Shown in pieces: positions 8,615-22,288 of a DNA stretch of 64,000 bases. This DNA is from Nocardioides marmorisolisilvae. GTDB lineage: Bacteria; Actinomycetota; Actinomycetes; Propionibacteriales; Nocardioidaceae. The notes beneath the pieces are model-generated. The model was given only the letters and a program-made list of their open reading frames with translations, ran no database searches and had not been told where the DNA came from. The first letter of the stretch is position 1. Each line of letters begins with the position of its first letter. The position numbers were made by a program, and so were the translations under genes. The stretch is from NCBI RefSeq assembly GCF_003725775.1, contig NZ_RJSG01000002.1:1606804-1670803 (forward strand). The letters are read 5' to 3'.

Positions 8615-9764
8615 GCTGCACCTCCTCCGGCTCGATCTCGCCCTCTTCGAGAGCCTCGATCTCGGCTGCGGCAGCCTTGGCTCGTTTCGTCCGTCTCGGC
8701 GGCAGCAGACCCTCGGGCCGCCAGATCGCCAGGATCATCAAGGCCAGGCCGAAGACCAGGAAGCGGTAGTCGGCGAAGTCGCGGAACCGCTCGGGCAGGT
8801 AGGCGACCAGCACACCGCCCACGATCGCGCCCCACCGGTTGCCCGACCCGCCGACGATGACGGCGGCGACGAACAGCATCGAGTAGAGCAGCGGGAAGCT
8901 GTCCGGGTTGATGTAGCCGCCCTGCCCGCTGGCGTAGAACGCGCCGGCGAGGCCACCGATCGCCGCTCCGAGAGCGAACGCCATCAGCTTGTACTTGAAG
9001 GTCGGCACGCCCATCAGCTCGGCCGCGTCCTCGTCCTCGCGGGTGGCCTCCCAGGCACGCCCGATGCGGCTGGCCTTGATCAGCCGGTCGCCGAAGATCA
9101 CCAGGATCAGCGCGGTGAGGATCACCCAGTAGTACGGGATCGCGTCGGTCGCCCCGAAGATCAGGACGTGGGTCGCGTGCTCGTGGTCCAGGGACGGGAT
9201 CAGACCGTTCCACTCCACGCGCGGGATCGCGAAGAAGCCACCCTTGTCGAACGGCAGCTCCGGCGCCGGGCCGATGTTGTTCGGGTGCGGAATGTCCTTG
9301 ATGCCCGCGGCAGCTCCGAGCCAGTCGACGTTCTTGGCGGTGATCCGGATGATCTCTCCGAACCCGAGCGTGACGATGGCGAGGTAGTCGCCGCGGACGC
9401 GCAGGGTCGGCGCGCCCAGGATGACGCCGGCGACCATCGTGACCGCCACGGCGACCGGCAGTGTCAGGAAGAACGGCCAGCTGCCGTGCTGCGAGGTGAG
9501 CACGCCGATCGAGTACGCCCCGGTGGCGTAGAAGCCGACGTACCCGAGGTCGAGCAGGCCGGCGTACCCGATCACGATGTTCAGGCCCAGCGCGATCAGC
9601 GCGAAGATCGCCACGGTGAACATCACGCCACCGAAGTCGATCTGGTCGGTGGTGATCAGCGGCGGCCGCAGCAGCGGGAGCGCGTAGATGAAGAGCACCA
9701 GGACCAGGACCAGGAGAACCTTGGCCGGCTTGGGGAGGGCACTGAAGCGTTCGGCGATCATCAC
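8607..9764 (-). CDS. livM: Branched-chain amino acid-type ABC permease LivM
   Basis: 385 residues with about ten hydrophobic segments. The permease EAA-like loop that contacts the ATPases is visible as [20 protein letters not shown] periplasmic insert (about residues 165-215) and a charged Ala/Glu-rich C-terminal tail after the last helix make it longer than the E. coli core. It overlaps livH upstream by ATGA and livG downstream by 8 bases. It forms the transmembrane channel with LivH. Confidence 0.9.
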   Translation of the reverse strand: MMIAERFSALPKPAKVLLVLVLVLFIYALPLLRPPLITTDQIDFGGVMFTVAIFALIALGLNIVIGYAGLLDLGYVGFYATGAYSIGVLTSQHGSWPFFLTLPVAVAVTMVAGVILGAPTLRVRGDYLAIVTLGFGEIIRITAKNVDWLGAAAGIKDIPHPNNIGPAPELPFDKGGFFAIPRVEWNGLIPSLDHEHATHVLIFGATDAIPYYWVILTALILVIFGDRLIKASRIGRAWEATREDEDAAELMGVPTFKYKLMAFALGAAIGGLAGAFYASGQGGYINPDSFPLLYSMLFVAAVIVGGSGNRWGAIVGGVLVAYLPERFRDFADYRFLVFGLALMILAIWRPEGLLPPRRTKRAKAAAAEIEALEEGEIEPEEVQHA

Positions 9765-10810
9765 GCACGCGCCTTTCCGAGCGCCTCACCCAGGATGCCC
9801 GACGGACGGACCAGCAGGATCAGCACCAGCAGGACGAACGCGACGACGTCGCGCCAGGTGTCGCCGAAGACGGCTGAACCCCAGCTCTCGGCGACGCCGA
9901 GGATGAGCCCGCCGAGCAATGCTCCGCGCAGGTTGCCGATGCCACCCATGACCGCGGCCGTGAAGGCCTTGACGCCGAGCAGGAAGCCGGCGTTCAGCTG
10001 GGTGGATCCGATCTTGGTCATGTAGAGCGTCGCGGCCGCACCGGCCATCATGCCGCCGATCAGGAACGTCCCCTGGACCACCCGGGTCGAGTTGACGCCC
10101 ATCAGGGCCGCGGCCTCGGGGTCCTGGGCGACCGCCCGGATGCCCCGCCCGAAGCGGGTCCGGCGGACCACCTGGTCCAGCGCGACCATCATCAGCACCG
10201 CGGAGACCACGATCATCAGGTCGACGTCGGTCACGCGGTAGCCGAAGATGTTGAACAGGTGCTTCGGCACGATGGTCACGGGGTTGGAGTAGATGTCCCG
10301 CGCCTGACCCATGTTCTGGATGGCGACGCCCGGCTTCGAGACGTAGTCCTTGAGGTTGTCCGCGAGACCGATCTTCTGGGTGAGCTTGTCACGCAGACCC
10401 ATCGCCTCGGACAGTGCGAAGGACGCACCGATCGCGGAGATCAGCGCGATCAGCTTGGGTGCGTTCTTGTTGATCAGCGGGCGGTAGGCCACCCGCTCGA
10501 GCAAGAGCGCGACCCCTGCGGACATCGCCATCGCGCCTATCAGCGCGACCAGCAATATCGGGAGGGCATGGCCCAGGCTCCAGCTGACCTGGTCCGTTCC
10601 GTGCAGCAGGATGAAGACCCACGCCACGGCGAAGGTGCCGTACATGAAGACTTCTGAGTGCGCGAAGTTGATGAGCTGCAGGACGCCGTAGACCATCGTG
10701 TAGCCCAGGGCGATGAGCGCGTAGATCGCCCCGAACACCAAGCCACCGAGGGTGAAGTTGGTGAAGCTGTCGAAGTTGCCGAACAGCTCGTGCAGGGTCA
10801 GCGGAGTCAT
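9761..10810 (-). CDS. livH: Branched-chain amino acid-type ABC permease LivH
   Basis: 349 residues from the ATG at 10810 ([13 protein letters not shown]). Starting here excludes an unrelated upstream stretch in the same open frame that is antisense-like. The conserved LivH opening [31 protein letters not shown] is split from its usual end by a longer periplasmic segment (about 120-165). The coupling loop [19 protein letters not shown] is present. It is preceded by a strong hairpin that separates it from livK. Confidence 0.9.
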   Translation of the reverse strand: MTPLTLHELFGNFDSFTNFTLGGLVFGAIYALIALGYTMVYGVLQLINFAHSEVFMYGTFAVAWVFILLHGTDQVSWSLGHALPILLVALIGAMAMSAGVALLLERVAYRPLINKNAPKLIALISAIGASFALSEAMGLRDKLTQKIGLADNLKDYVSKPGVAIQNMGQARDIYSNPVTIVPKHLFNIFGYRVTDVDLMIVVSAVLMMVALDQVVRRTRFGRGIRAVAQDPEAAALMGVNSTRVVQGTFLIGGMMAGAAATLYMTKIGSTQLNAGFLLGVKAFTAAVMGGIGNLRGALLGGLILGVAESWGSAVFGDTWRDVVAFVLLVLILLVRPSGILGEALGKARA

Positions 10811-10848
10811 GTTCAGGTCCAACAGAGTGGCCCTCCCGGCCTTCTGAT

Positions 10849-10883
10849 GGCTGCGGCCGGAGGGGTTACCTCCGGCCGCAGCC
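10849..10883 (-). terminator. 15-bp perfect hairpin between livK and livH
   Basis: Arms GGCTGCGGCCGGAGG (10849-10863) and CCTCCGGCCGCAGCC (10869-10883) are fully complementary with a 5-base loop. No U-run follows on the minus strand. In this position, between the binding-protein gene and the permease genes of one transcription unit, it probably acts as a partial terminator or a 3'-end stabiliser that keeps LivK in excess over the membrane subunits. Confidence 0.7.
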
Positions 10884-10910
10884 TGTTTCAGTACTTCAGA
10901 CCGGCTGCGA

Positions 10911-12041
10911 TCAGGAGATCGCGGTCGGGTTGGCGACGTCGAGCTTGCCGTCCTTGACGAAGTACGCGTAGATCTTCGACTCCTTGATGTCACCGTTGGA
11001 GTCGAAGGCGATCGGACCGCTGACGCCGTCGGCGGTGTAGCTGCCGATGAAGTCGTTGATCTCCTTCGAGGTGGACTTACCGGCGTCGACAGCAGCCAGG
11101 AAGATGTTCGTCGCGTCGTACGCCTGGGTGGCGTACAGGCCGGTCGCACCGAACCCGGACGGAGCCGGACCAGCCGGGGCCGAGAGGACAGCGCCCTCAG
11201 CGGCGTCCTTGCCGGCAACCGTGACGAAGTTCGGGTCCTCGGCGCCGTCACCCGACATGAAGGTGCCCTTGAAGCCGCTCTGGCGCAGCGCCTTGGCCAG
11301 CAGACCGGCCTCGGTGTAGTAGCCGCCGTAGAAGACAGCGTCCGCACCAGCAGCGTTGATCTTGGTGACCACGGCCGACATGTCGGTCTGCTTCACCGCG
11401 ATCTGGTCGGAGTCGACAGCAGCCGCACCGAGCACGTCCTTCACCTTGCCGGCGAGGCCCTTGCTGTAGTCCTGGCCGTCGTCGACGACGAAGACCTTCT
11501 TGGCGCCGACGGTGCCGGTCAGGTAGCCCGCGTCAGCGGTGCCCTGGGCGTCGTCGTTACCGATCACGCGGTGCCAGGTGGTCCACCCCTGCTTGGTGAT
11601 GGTCACGTTGGTCGCGGACGGGGAGATCGACGGGAGGCCGGCCTCGAAGAAGGTCTTTCCGGTGGCCAGCGACTCACCCGAGAAGCCCGGGCCGACGAGA
11701 CCGAAGATGGTGTCGTCGTTGATGATCTGGGTCGCGAGCGCCGGAGCGTTCTTCGGGTCACCCTGCGAGTCGAACGTCTTGACGTTGATCTGGCAGTCGG
11801 CGTTCTTGTCGTTGTGCTCCTTGAGAGCGAGCTTGATGCCGTTGACCATGTTCTGGCCGAGGGCACCGGCGTCACCGGTCAGGGCGCCGAGGAAGGCGAT
11901 GTTCTTGCCACACAGGGCGCTGGCGCTGCCCTTGTCGCCGTTGTCCTTGTTGTCGCTCGAGCTGCCACAGGCGCTCAGGGTCAGGGCTGCGACGCTCGCA
12001 AGGGCTGCGAACGTCGTCAGAGACTTCTTGGAACGGATCAT
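10911..12041 (-). CDS. livK: Branched-chain amino acid-type ABC transporter, substrate-binding lipoprotein LivK
   Basis: 376 residues from the ATG at 12041, which has CGGAGGAAG immediately upstream. A lipoprotein signal ends in LSAC with Cys25 as the lipidated residue, followed by a Ser/Asn/Lys/Gly linker. The periplasmic-binding fold type I is recognisable: IAFLGALTGDAGALGQNMVNG near the start and the LVGPGFSGESLATG hinge region. It captures the solute outside the membrane and delivers it to LivHM. The gene is first in the unit and is followed by a strong hairpin. The ligand could be Leu/Ile/Val or another amino acid. Confidence 0.92.
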   Translation of the reverse strand: MIRSKKSLTTFAALASVAALTLSACGSSSDNKDNGDKGSASALCGKNIAFLGALTGDAGALGQNMVNGIKLALKEHNDKNADCQINVKTFDSQGDPKNAPALATQIINDDTIFGLVGPGFSGESLATGKTFFEAGLPSISPSATNVTITKQGWTTWHRVIGNDDAQGTADAGYLTGTVGAKKVFVVDDGQDYSKGLAGKVKDVLGAAAVDSDQIAVKQTDMSAVVTKINAAGADAVFYGGYYTEAGLLAKALRQSGFKGTFMSGDGAEDPNFVTVAGKDAAEGAVLSAPAGPAPSGFGATGLYATQAYDATNIFLAAVDAGKSTSKEINDFIGSYTADGVSGPIAFDSNGDIKESKIYAYFVKDGKLDVANPTAIS

Positions 12042-12066
12042 TCTTCCTCCGCGTGACGGTATGGAT

Positions 12067-12092
12067 GTGATCGACGAAACAGGAACGATCAC
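12067..12092. promoter_or_regulatory. GTGATCG inverted repeat in the livK upstream region
   Basis: GTGATCG (12067-12073) and CGATCAC (12086-12092) form a 7-bp inverted repeat with a 12-base spacer, 26 bases upstream of the livK start. A further single CGTGATCGAACG-type motif lies near 12170. A TAGCGT -10-like element on the minus strand is at 12105-12110. A regulator-binding role is a guess. The rest of the 12042-12218 gap shows nothing else. Confidence 0.3.
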
Positions 12093-12218
12093 GGGTTCTC
12101 GGGGACGCTAGCACCAGAGAATCCGTTGCGGGGCGCTCTGCGGAGACGGAAAGGCACCGTTGCCGATTCGTGATCGAACGCCGTTACCTGTTACCGGCAG
12201 GTCACCTCACCGAATCGA

Positions 12219-12830
12219 TCAGCGCGGTTCGACGCCGTGCTCGACCACGCCGACCGCGACGTCCTTCATCGACAGGCGCAGGTCCATCGCGGTCTTCTGG
12301 ATCCACCGGAACGCGTCGGGTTCGCTCAACCCGAGGCTTTCGGTGAGCACGCCCTTGGCCCGGTCCATGACCTTGCGGGTCTCGAGCCTCTCGTTGAGGT
12401 CGGCCACCTCGGCCTCGAGCAGCTGGAGCTCGGAGAACCGGCTCACCGCCATCTCGATGGCCGGCACCAGGTCGGACTTCCCGAACGGCTTGACCAGGTA
12501 GGCCATCGCACCGGCGTCGCGGGCCCGCTCGACCAGGTCGCGCTGGCTGAACGCGGTGAGCATGACGACCGGGGCGATCCGCTGGCCGGCGATCCGCTCG
12601 GCCGCGGCGATGCCGTCGAGCTTGGGCATCTTGATGTCCAGGATCACCAGGTCCGGCCGCAGCTCCTCGACCTTGGCCACCGCCTGCTCGCCGTCCTCGA
12701 CCGCGGCGATCACCTCGTAGCCCTCCTCGGCCAGCATCTCGGCGAGGTCCAGGCGGATCAGCGCCTCGTCCTCGGCGATCACGACGCGTCGGGTCGGGCC
12801 GGAAGTCGGCGCTGCGGGGGTCTCGGTCAC
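12219..12830 (-). CDS. pdtaR: ANTAR-domain response regulator, PdtaR-like
   Basis: 203 residues from the GTG at 12830. The receiver domain has the acidic pocket (AEDEALIRLDL), the phosphoacceptor Asp65 (VILDIKMPKLDG) and the Lys of LVKPFG. After a coiled-coil linker (LQLLEAEVADLNERLETRK) comes an ANTAR RNA-binding domain (VMDRAKGVLTESLGLSEPDAFRWIQKTAM), which binds paired hairpins in mRNA and acts as an antiterminator. It is the orthologue type of M. tuberculosis Rv1626 as I recall it. The cognate kinase (PdtaS-like) is not in the window. A TAGCCT -10 (12838-12843) ends 7 bases before the start. Confidence 0.88.
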   Translation of the reverse strand: MTETPAAPTSGPTRRVVIAEDEALIRLDLAEMLAEEGYEVIAAVEDGEQAVAKVEELRPDLVILDIKMPKLDGIAAAERIAGQRIAPVVMLTAFSQRDLVERARDAGAMAYLVKPFGKSDLVPAIEMAVSRFSELQLLEAEVADLNERLETRKVMDRAKGVLTESLGLSEPDAFRWIQKTAMDLRLSMKDVAVGVVEHGVEPR

Positions 12831-12892
12831 GCGCCACAGGCTACCGAGTGGGTCGCGGAGGTACCGCTCCGGTAGCGTTTGCGCCTGCTGTC

Positions 12893-12965
12893 GCCCCGGT
12901 ATCCCAACGGCAGAGGAAGCGGTCTCAAACACCGTCCAGTGTGGGTTCGAATCCCACCCGGGGCA
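12893..12965 (+). tRNA. tRNA with anticodon CAA (Leu UUG codon) but class-I architecture
   Basis: A 73-base cloverleaf. The 7-bp acceptor stem is GCCCCGG/CCGGGGC with discriminator A73. The anticodon stem GCGGT/ACCGT has one G-U pair and the loop CTCAAAC gives CAA at positions 34-36. The variable region CCAGT is only 5 bases, and the T-arm GTGGG/CCCAC closes TTCGAAT. The D-arm is TCC/GGA with a C13-A22 mismatch. CCA is not encoded. Bacterial tRNA-Leu normally has a long variable arm, so this is atypical. A TAGCGT -10-like box lies 14 bases upstream (12873-12878). Position 37 is A and the loop is otherwise standard. Confidence 0.8.
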
Positions 12966-13050
12966 CTGATTCTGATCGAAGTGGCTGGCATTCCGCCGCG
13001 ATCACAGCCACATTGATCAGACTCGTGACTACCTCGGCTAGCGTGACCCG

Positions 13051-13602
13051 GTGCTGCTCGGACCGGACGACGACCTCGGCTTCCGACCACAGCGCATCCT
13101 GATCAACGGCGCCTCCGGCAGCGGCAAGACAACCCTCGGGCGGTCGCTGGGCGGACAGCTCGGCCTGCCCTACACCGAGATCGACGGCCTGTTCCACGGC
13201 GAGGGCTGGGTCCCGCGAGAGTCGTTCCTGGACGACGTACGGGAGCTGGTCGCCTCCCGCGCGTGGATCACCGACTGGCAGTACAGCGAGGCGCGCGCGA
13301 TGTTGCTCGAGCGGTGCGAGCTGATCGTGTGGCTGGACTACCCGCGCTCGCGCACGATGTCGCGCGCGATCCGGCGGACGTTGCGGCGGCGCTTCCGGCG
13401 CGAGGAGCTCTGGAACGGCAACCGGGAAGGCCCGCTGCGGCACTTCTTCACCGACCCCGAGCACATCGTCCGGTGGGCCTGGTCGTCGTACCCGAAGGTC
13501 GCCCAACGGGTCGACGCCGTGCTCCGCGACCGTCCCGAGCTTCCGGTGGTCCGGCTGCGCGACGACGGGGACATCGCTCGCTGGCGCGAACGACTGGGCT
13601 GA
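13051..13602 (+). CDS. P-loop nucleoside kinase-like protein (adenylate kinase/topology-modulation family)
   Basis: 183 residues. Walker A is GASGSGKTT at residues 20-28. A DGLFHGEGWVP segment follows, as in the small AAA/FlaR-like kinases that resemble adenylate kinase, and a LIVWLDYPRSRTMSRAIRRTLRR segment matches the Walker B strand and Arg-rich lid. The substrate is unknown. The GTG start lies 6 bases after TAGCGT (13039-13044), consistent with a leaderless message. Its stop codon abuts the convergent pyk stop with no base between. Confidence 0.75.
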   Translation: MLLGPDDDLGFRPQRILINGASGSGKTTLGRSLGGQLGLPYTEIDGLFHGEGWVPRESFLDDVRELVASRAWITDWQYSEARAMLLERCELIVWLDYPRSRTMSRAIRRTLRRRFRREELWNGNREGPLRHFFTDPEHIVRWAWSSYPKVAQRVDAVLRDRPELPVVRLRDDGDIARWRERLG

Positions 13603-15060
13603 CTACATCCCCGAGGTCAGACCCCGGTACGCCGGCGCTACCTCGTTGATCGCATCCCCCATCCGGTGGATGCGCAGCGCGTTCGTCGAACCGGGGATGC
13701 CGGGCGGGCTGCCCGCGATGATCACCACCAGGTCGCCTTCCTGGACCCGGCCGGCCTTGAGGAGCTGCTCGTCGACCTGGCGCACCATCTGATCGGTGTG
13801 CTCGACCGAGACGGTCTTGAAGGTCTCCACCCCCCAGGTCATCGACAGCTGTGAGCGCACCGCCGACTCCGGGGTGAACGCCAGCACCGGGATGTGGCCC
13901 CGGTAGCGGGCCAGCCGCTTGGCGGAGTCGCCGGACTGGGTGAACGCGACCAGGTACTTCGCACCGACCCGCTCGGCGACCTCGGCCGCGGCCTTGGCGA
14001 TCACGCCGCCGCGGGTGCGGGGCTGCCAGTCGATGGCGGCCATGTGGTGCAGCTCGTGGTCCTCGGTGGACGAGATGATCCGGGCCATCGTCTTCACGGC
14101 CTCGATCGGGTACTCCCCCACACTGGTCTCGCCGGAGAGCATCACCGCGTCGGCGCCGTCGAGCACGGCGTTCGCGACGTCGGACGCCTCGGCGCGGGTC
14201 GGCGCCGGGTTGGTGATCATCGACTCCAGCATCTGGGTCGCGACGATGACCGGCTTGGCATTGCGGCGGGCCTTCTCGACGACGCGCTTCTGGAGGAACG
14301 GCACGTCCTCGAGCGGACACTCCACGCCGAGGTCACCGCGCGCGACCATGAAGCCGTCGAAGGCCTTGATCACCTCGTCGAGGTTGTCGATCGCCTGCGG
14401 CTTCTCGATCTTCGCGATCACCGGGAGCATCACTCCCTCCTCGCGCATGACCCGGCGGACGTCCTCGACGTCGGCGGCGGAACGCACGAACGACAGCGCG
14501 ATGAAGTCGACGGTGACGTGCAGCGCCCAGCGCAGGTCCTCGATGTCCTTCTCCGAGAGCGCCGGCACGCTGACCGGGACGCCGGGCAGGTTGATGCCCT
14601 TGTGGTCGGAGACCCGGCCACCGACGACGACCGTGGTGTGCACCTCGGTGCCCTCGACCGCGGTGACCCGCAGCCGGACCTTGCCGTCGTCGATGAGGAT
14701 CTGGTCGCCCTCGCTGACGTCGCCGGGCAGACCCTCGTACGTCGTCGAGGCGATCTCGTTGTCCCCGGAGAGCTCGCGGGTGGTGATCGTGAACGCCTGG
14801 CCGGTCTGGATCCGGCAGCCACCGTCGCGGAACCAGCCGAGCCGGATCTTGGGTCCCTGCAGGTCGGCGAAGATGCCGACGCCGTGGCCGCTCTCGTCGG
14901 AGGCCTCACGGACCATCCGGTAGACGGCCTCGTGCTCGGCGTACGTGCCGTGGCTCAGGTTCAACCGGGCGACGTCCATGCCTGCGTCGACGAGGGCCCT
15001 GATGCTCTCCTTGGTGGAGACGGCCGGGCCGAGCGTGCAGACGATCTTTGCTCTACGCAC
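13603..15060 (-). CDS. pyk: Pyruvate kinase
   Basis: 485 residues, full length. It converts phosphoenolpyruvate and ADP to pyruvate and ATP. The opening RRAKIVCTLGPAVS, the NLSHGTYAEHEAVY loop, the metal and substrate motif VIAKIEKPQAIDNLDEVI, and MVARGDLGVE with VIVATQMLESM are all intact. The C-terminal effector domain is present. The GTG start follows TACGCT (15067-15072) by 6 bases, so a leaderless transcript is likely. Confidence 0.97.
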   Translation of the reverse strand: MRRAKIVCTLGPAVSTKESIRALVDAGMDVARLNLSHGTYAEHEAVYRMVREASDESGHGVGIFADLQGPKIRLGWFRDGGCRIQTGQAFTITTRELSGDNEIASTTYEGLPGDVSEGDQILIDDGKVRLRVTAVEGTEVHTTVVVGGRVSDHKGINLPGVPVSVPALSEKDIEDLRWALHVTVDFIALSFVRSAADVEDVRRVMREEGVMLPVIAKIEKPQAIDNLDEVIKAFDGFMVARGDLGVECPLEDVPFLQKRVVEKARRNAKPVIVATQMLESMITNPAPTRAEASDVANAVLDGADAVMLSGETSVGEYPIEAVKTMARIISSTEDHELHHMAAIDWQPRTRGGVIAKAAAEVAERVGAKYLVAFTQSGDSAKRLARYRGHIPVLAFTPESAVRSQLSMTWGVETFKTVSVEHTDQMVRQVDEQLLKAGRVQEGDLVVIIAGSPPGIPGSTNALRIHRMGDAINEVAPAYRGLTSGM

Positions 15061-15066
15061 CCGCCC

Positions 15067-15072
15067 AGCGTA
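15067..15072 (-). promoter_or_regulatory. -10 box of a likely leaderless pyk promoter
   Basis: TACGCT on the minus strand, 6 bases before the pyk GTG. A TTGGAT-like -35 at 15092-15097 would leave a 19-base spacer and lies within the gltBD hairpin arm. Confidence 0.45.
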
Positions 15073-15094
15073 TCGGTCCGGCGCTTGAACGATC

Positions 15095-15128
15095 CAACCC
15101 GCTCACCGCGGGCGCGGTGAACGGGTTG
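15095..15128 (-). terminator. Hairpin after gltD, candidate terminator of gltBD
   Basis: Arms 15095-15109 and 15114-15128 (CAACCCG.TCACCGC against GCGGTGA.CGGGTTG) form a 15-bp stem with one C-A mismatch and a 4-base loop. It begins 17 bases after the gltD stop. No U-run follows, as is frequent in high-GC actinobacteria. Confidence 0.6.
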
Positions 15129-15145
15129 GGAACGACGTCGGAACG

Positions 15146-16598
15146 TCAGGCGGTGACGGGACGCTCGGTCGGCGGGATCGGCGCCGGCAGCGTGGTGGCG
15201 CCACCGGTGAGGAAGCGGTCCACCGCGGCAGCGGCGGCACGACCCTCGGCAATCGCCCAGACGATCAGCGACTGACCGCGACCGGCGTCACCCGCGACGA
15301 AGACACCCTCGACGGTGGAGGCGTACTTGGCGTCGCGCACGATGTTGCCGCGCTCGTCCAGGTCGACACCGAGCTGCTCGACGACACCCTCGCGCTCCGG
15401 GCCGGTGAAGCCCATGGCGAGCAGCACCAGCTCGGCCGGGATGACCCGCTCGGTGCCCTCGACCGGCTGGAACTTGGAGTCGACCTCGACGAGGCGCAGC
15501 TCCTTGACGTTGCCGTTCTCGTCACCGACGAACTCCTGGGTGGAGACCGCGTAGACCCGGTCGCCGCCCTCCTCGTGCGCCGAGGAGACCCGGAACGTCA
15601 TCGGGTACGTCGGCCACGGCTGGTTGACCGGCCGGTCCTCGCCCGGACGCGGCATGATCTCCAGCTGGGTGATCGACGCGGCACCCTGGCGGATCGAGGT
15701 GCCCAGGCAGTCGGCTCCGGTGTCGCCACCGCCGATGATGACGACGTGCTTGCCGTCGGCGCGGATCTGGTCCGGCACGGTCTCCCCGAGTGCGACGCGG
15801 TTGGCCTGCGGCAGGAACTCCATCGCCTGGTGGATGCCACCGAGCTCACGACCCGGGACCGGCAGGTCACGACCGACGGTCGAGCCGATCGCCAGCACCA
15901 CCGCGTCGTACCGGTCGCGCAGCTGGTCGCCGGTCAGCTCCTCGCCGACCTGGACGCCGGCACGGAAGACGGTGCCCTCACGGCGCATCTGCTCGAGACG
16001 CCGGTCGAGGACCTTCTTCTCCATCTTGAACTCGGGGATCCCGTAGCGCAGCAGGCCGCCGATCTTGTCGGCACGCTCGTAGACCGCGACGGTGTGACCG
16101 GCACGGGTGAGCTGCTGGGCGACGGCGAGGCCGGCCGGGCCGGAGCCGATCACCGCGACGGTCTTGCCCGAGAGCCACTCCGGCGGCTGCGGCCGCACGT
16201 TGTGGGACTCGAAGGCCCGCTCGATGATCGAGACCTCGACGTTCTTGATGGTCACCGGGTCCTGGTTGATGCCCAGGACGCAGGCGGTCTCGCACGGGGC
16301 CGGGCAGAGGCGACCGGTGAACTCCGGGAAGTTGTTGGTCGCGTGCAGCCGCTCGATCGCCGCGTCCCAGTCGTCCCGGTACACCAGGTCGTTCCACTCC
16401 GGGATGATGTTGCCCAGCGGGCAGCCCTGGTGGCAGAACGGGATGCCGCAGTCCATGCAGCGCGAGGCCTGGGTCCGGATGATCGGCAGCAGCGCGCGGC
16501 CGGGACCACCCGGGTAGACCTCGTCCCAGTCACCGACGCGCTCGTCGACCGGACGACGTCCGGCAACCTCGCGGCCGTGGTTCAGAAATCCCTTGGGG

Positions 16599-16606
<8 letters not shown>
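15146..16606 (-). CDS. gltD: Glutamate synthase (NADPH), small subunit
   Basis: 486 residues, typical length. It feeds electrons from NADPH through FAD and [4Fe-4S] clusters to GltB. The N-terminal cluster cysteines are in [17 protein letters not shown] and [13 protein letters not shown]. The FAD site is [20 protein letters not shown] and the NADPH site is [22 protein letters not shown] final FAD-contact motif [20 protein letters not shown] precedes the C-terminus. It overlaps gltB by 8 bases, so the two subunits are coupled. Confidence 0.96.
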
Positions 16607-21161
<4,555 letters not shown>

Positions 21162-21304
21162 CTGCATTCTCCCGTCGTCGTCGTGCGCACGCGAGACGAT
21201 CCCTGGCTCAGGGTCCGGCACGGTGCGGCGGTGGAAGCATGCCGACACAGGACTTCACTGGCCCATGCGGAAGGTTCAGCCTACAGGAGGCGAGCGGGGA
21301 ACCC

Positions 21305-22288
21305 CTACTCGGTTTCGGGTGCTGGAAGCGTGACGGAAGCCTCGTCCTGAGCGGGGGCGGACGCCTCAGCGGCCACACCAGCCTCGTCCTCACCAGCGAC
21401 GTCGGCGGCGGTCGCGCCGTCCTCGGCCGGCGCGCGACCGGGCAGGTAGACCGACTCCTCCCGGGTCACCGGGGCCGGGTGCCGGCGGCCGGCCAGCACG
21501 AAGTAGATGAGCGCGCCGGTGAACAGCACGATCGAGGTCCACACGTTCAGCCGCAGACCCAGCACGTCGTTGTACTCGACGTTGTCGATGCGCAGGTACT
21601 CGATCCAGCCGCGACCCAGGCAGTAGGCCATCACGTAGAGCGCGAAGCAGCGTCCGAACCCGAGCCGGAGCTTGCGGTCGAGGTAGATGACCACGCCCAT
21701 CGCCGACAGGTTCCACAGGCACTCGTAGAGGAACGTCGGGTGGAAGGTGGTCGAGTCGGCGTAGCCGTCCGGACGGTGCGCCGGGTCGATCTCCAGACCC
21801 CACGGCTTGCTGGTCGGCTTCCCGAACAGCTCCTGGTTGAAGTAGTTGCCCCAACGGCCGATCGCCTGGGCGAGCAGCAGCGCCGGAGCGAGCGCGTCCA
21901 GCATCGGGCGCAGCTTGATGCCGTGCCGGCGCGCGCCGATCCAGCCGCCGAGCACACCACCGGCGATCGCGCCCCAGATGCCGAGTCCGCCGTGCCAGAT
22001 CTCCAGCGCTCCGACGGCGTCCTTGCCGGCGCCGAAGTACAGGTCGTGGTCGGTGATCACGTGGTACAGCCGGGCGCCGACCAGACCGAACGGGACACCC
22101 CAGAGCGCGATGTCGCCGACCTGACCGGCAGCACCACCCCGGGCGATCCAGCGCTTCTCCCCCAGCCAGACCGCGGCGACGACGCCGAGGATGATGCACA
22201 GCGCGTAGGCGCGCACCGGGATCGAGCCGATGTGCCAAACACCCTGCGACGGGCTGGGGATGGAAGCGAGCACCAGGTCGGCGATCAC
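21305..22288 (-). CDS. lgt: Prolipoprotein diacylglyceryl transferase
   Basis: 327 residues. It transfers diacylglyceryl from phosphatidylglycerol to the lipobox cysteine of lipoproteins such as LivK and the SCO1-like protein here. The Lgt signature region GRWGNYFNQELFGKPT and the preceding YHVITDHDLYF are present with seven hydrophobic segments. A 55-residue acidic, Ala-rich tail after the last helix is an actinobacterial extension. The start overlaps the SCO1-like stop by ATGA. A 143-base gap separates it from gltB. Confidence 0.95.
   Translation of the reverse strand: MIADLVLASIPSPSQGVWHIGSIPVRAYALCIILGVVAAVWLGEKRWIARGGAAGQVGDIALWGVPFGLVGARLYHVITDHDLYFGAGKDAVGALEIWHGGLGIWGAIAGGVLGGWIGARRHGIKLRPMLDALAPALLLAQAIGRWGNYFNQELFGKPTSKPWGLEIDPAHRPDGYADSTTFHPTFLYECLWNLSAMGVVIYLDRKLRLGFGRCFALYVMAYCLGRGWIEYLRIDNVEYNDVLGLRLNVWTSIVLFTGALIYFVLAGRRHPAPVTREESVYLPGRAPAEDGATAADVAGEDEAGVAAEASAPAQDEASVTLPAPETE

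Noticed and set aside
10811-11347. N-terminal extension of the livH frame
   Set aside because: It lies antisense-like in another frame of livK. The conserved LivH start and the intervening hairpin show that livH begins at 10810.
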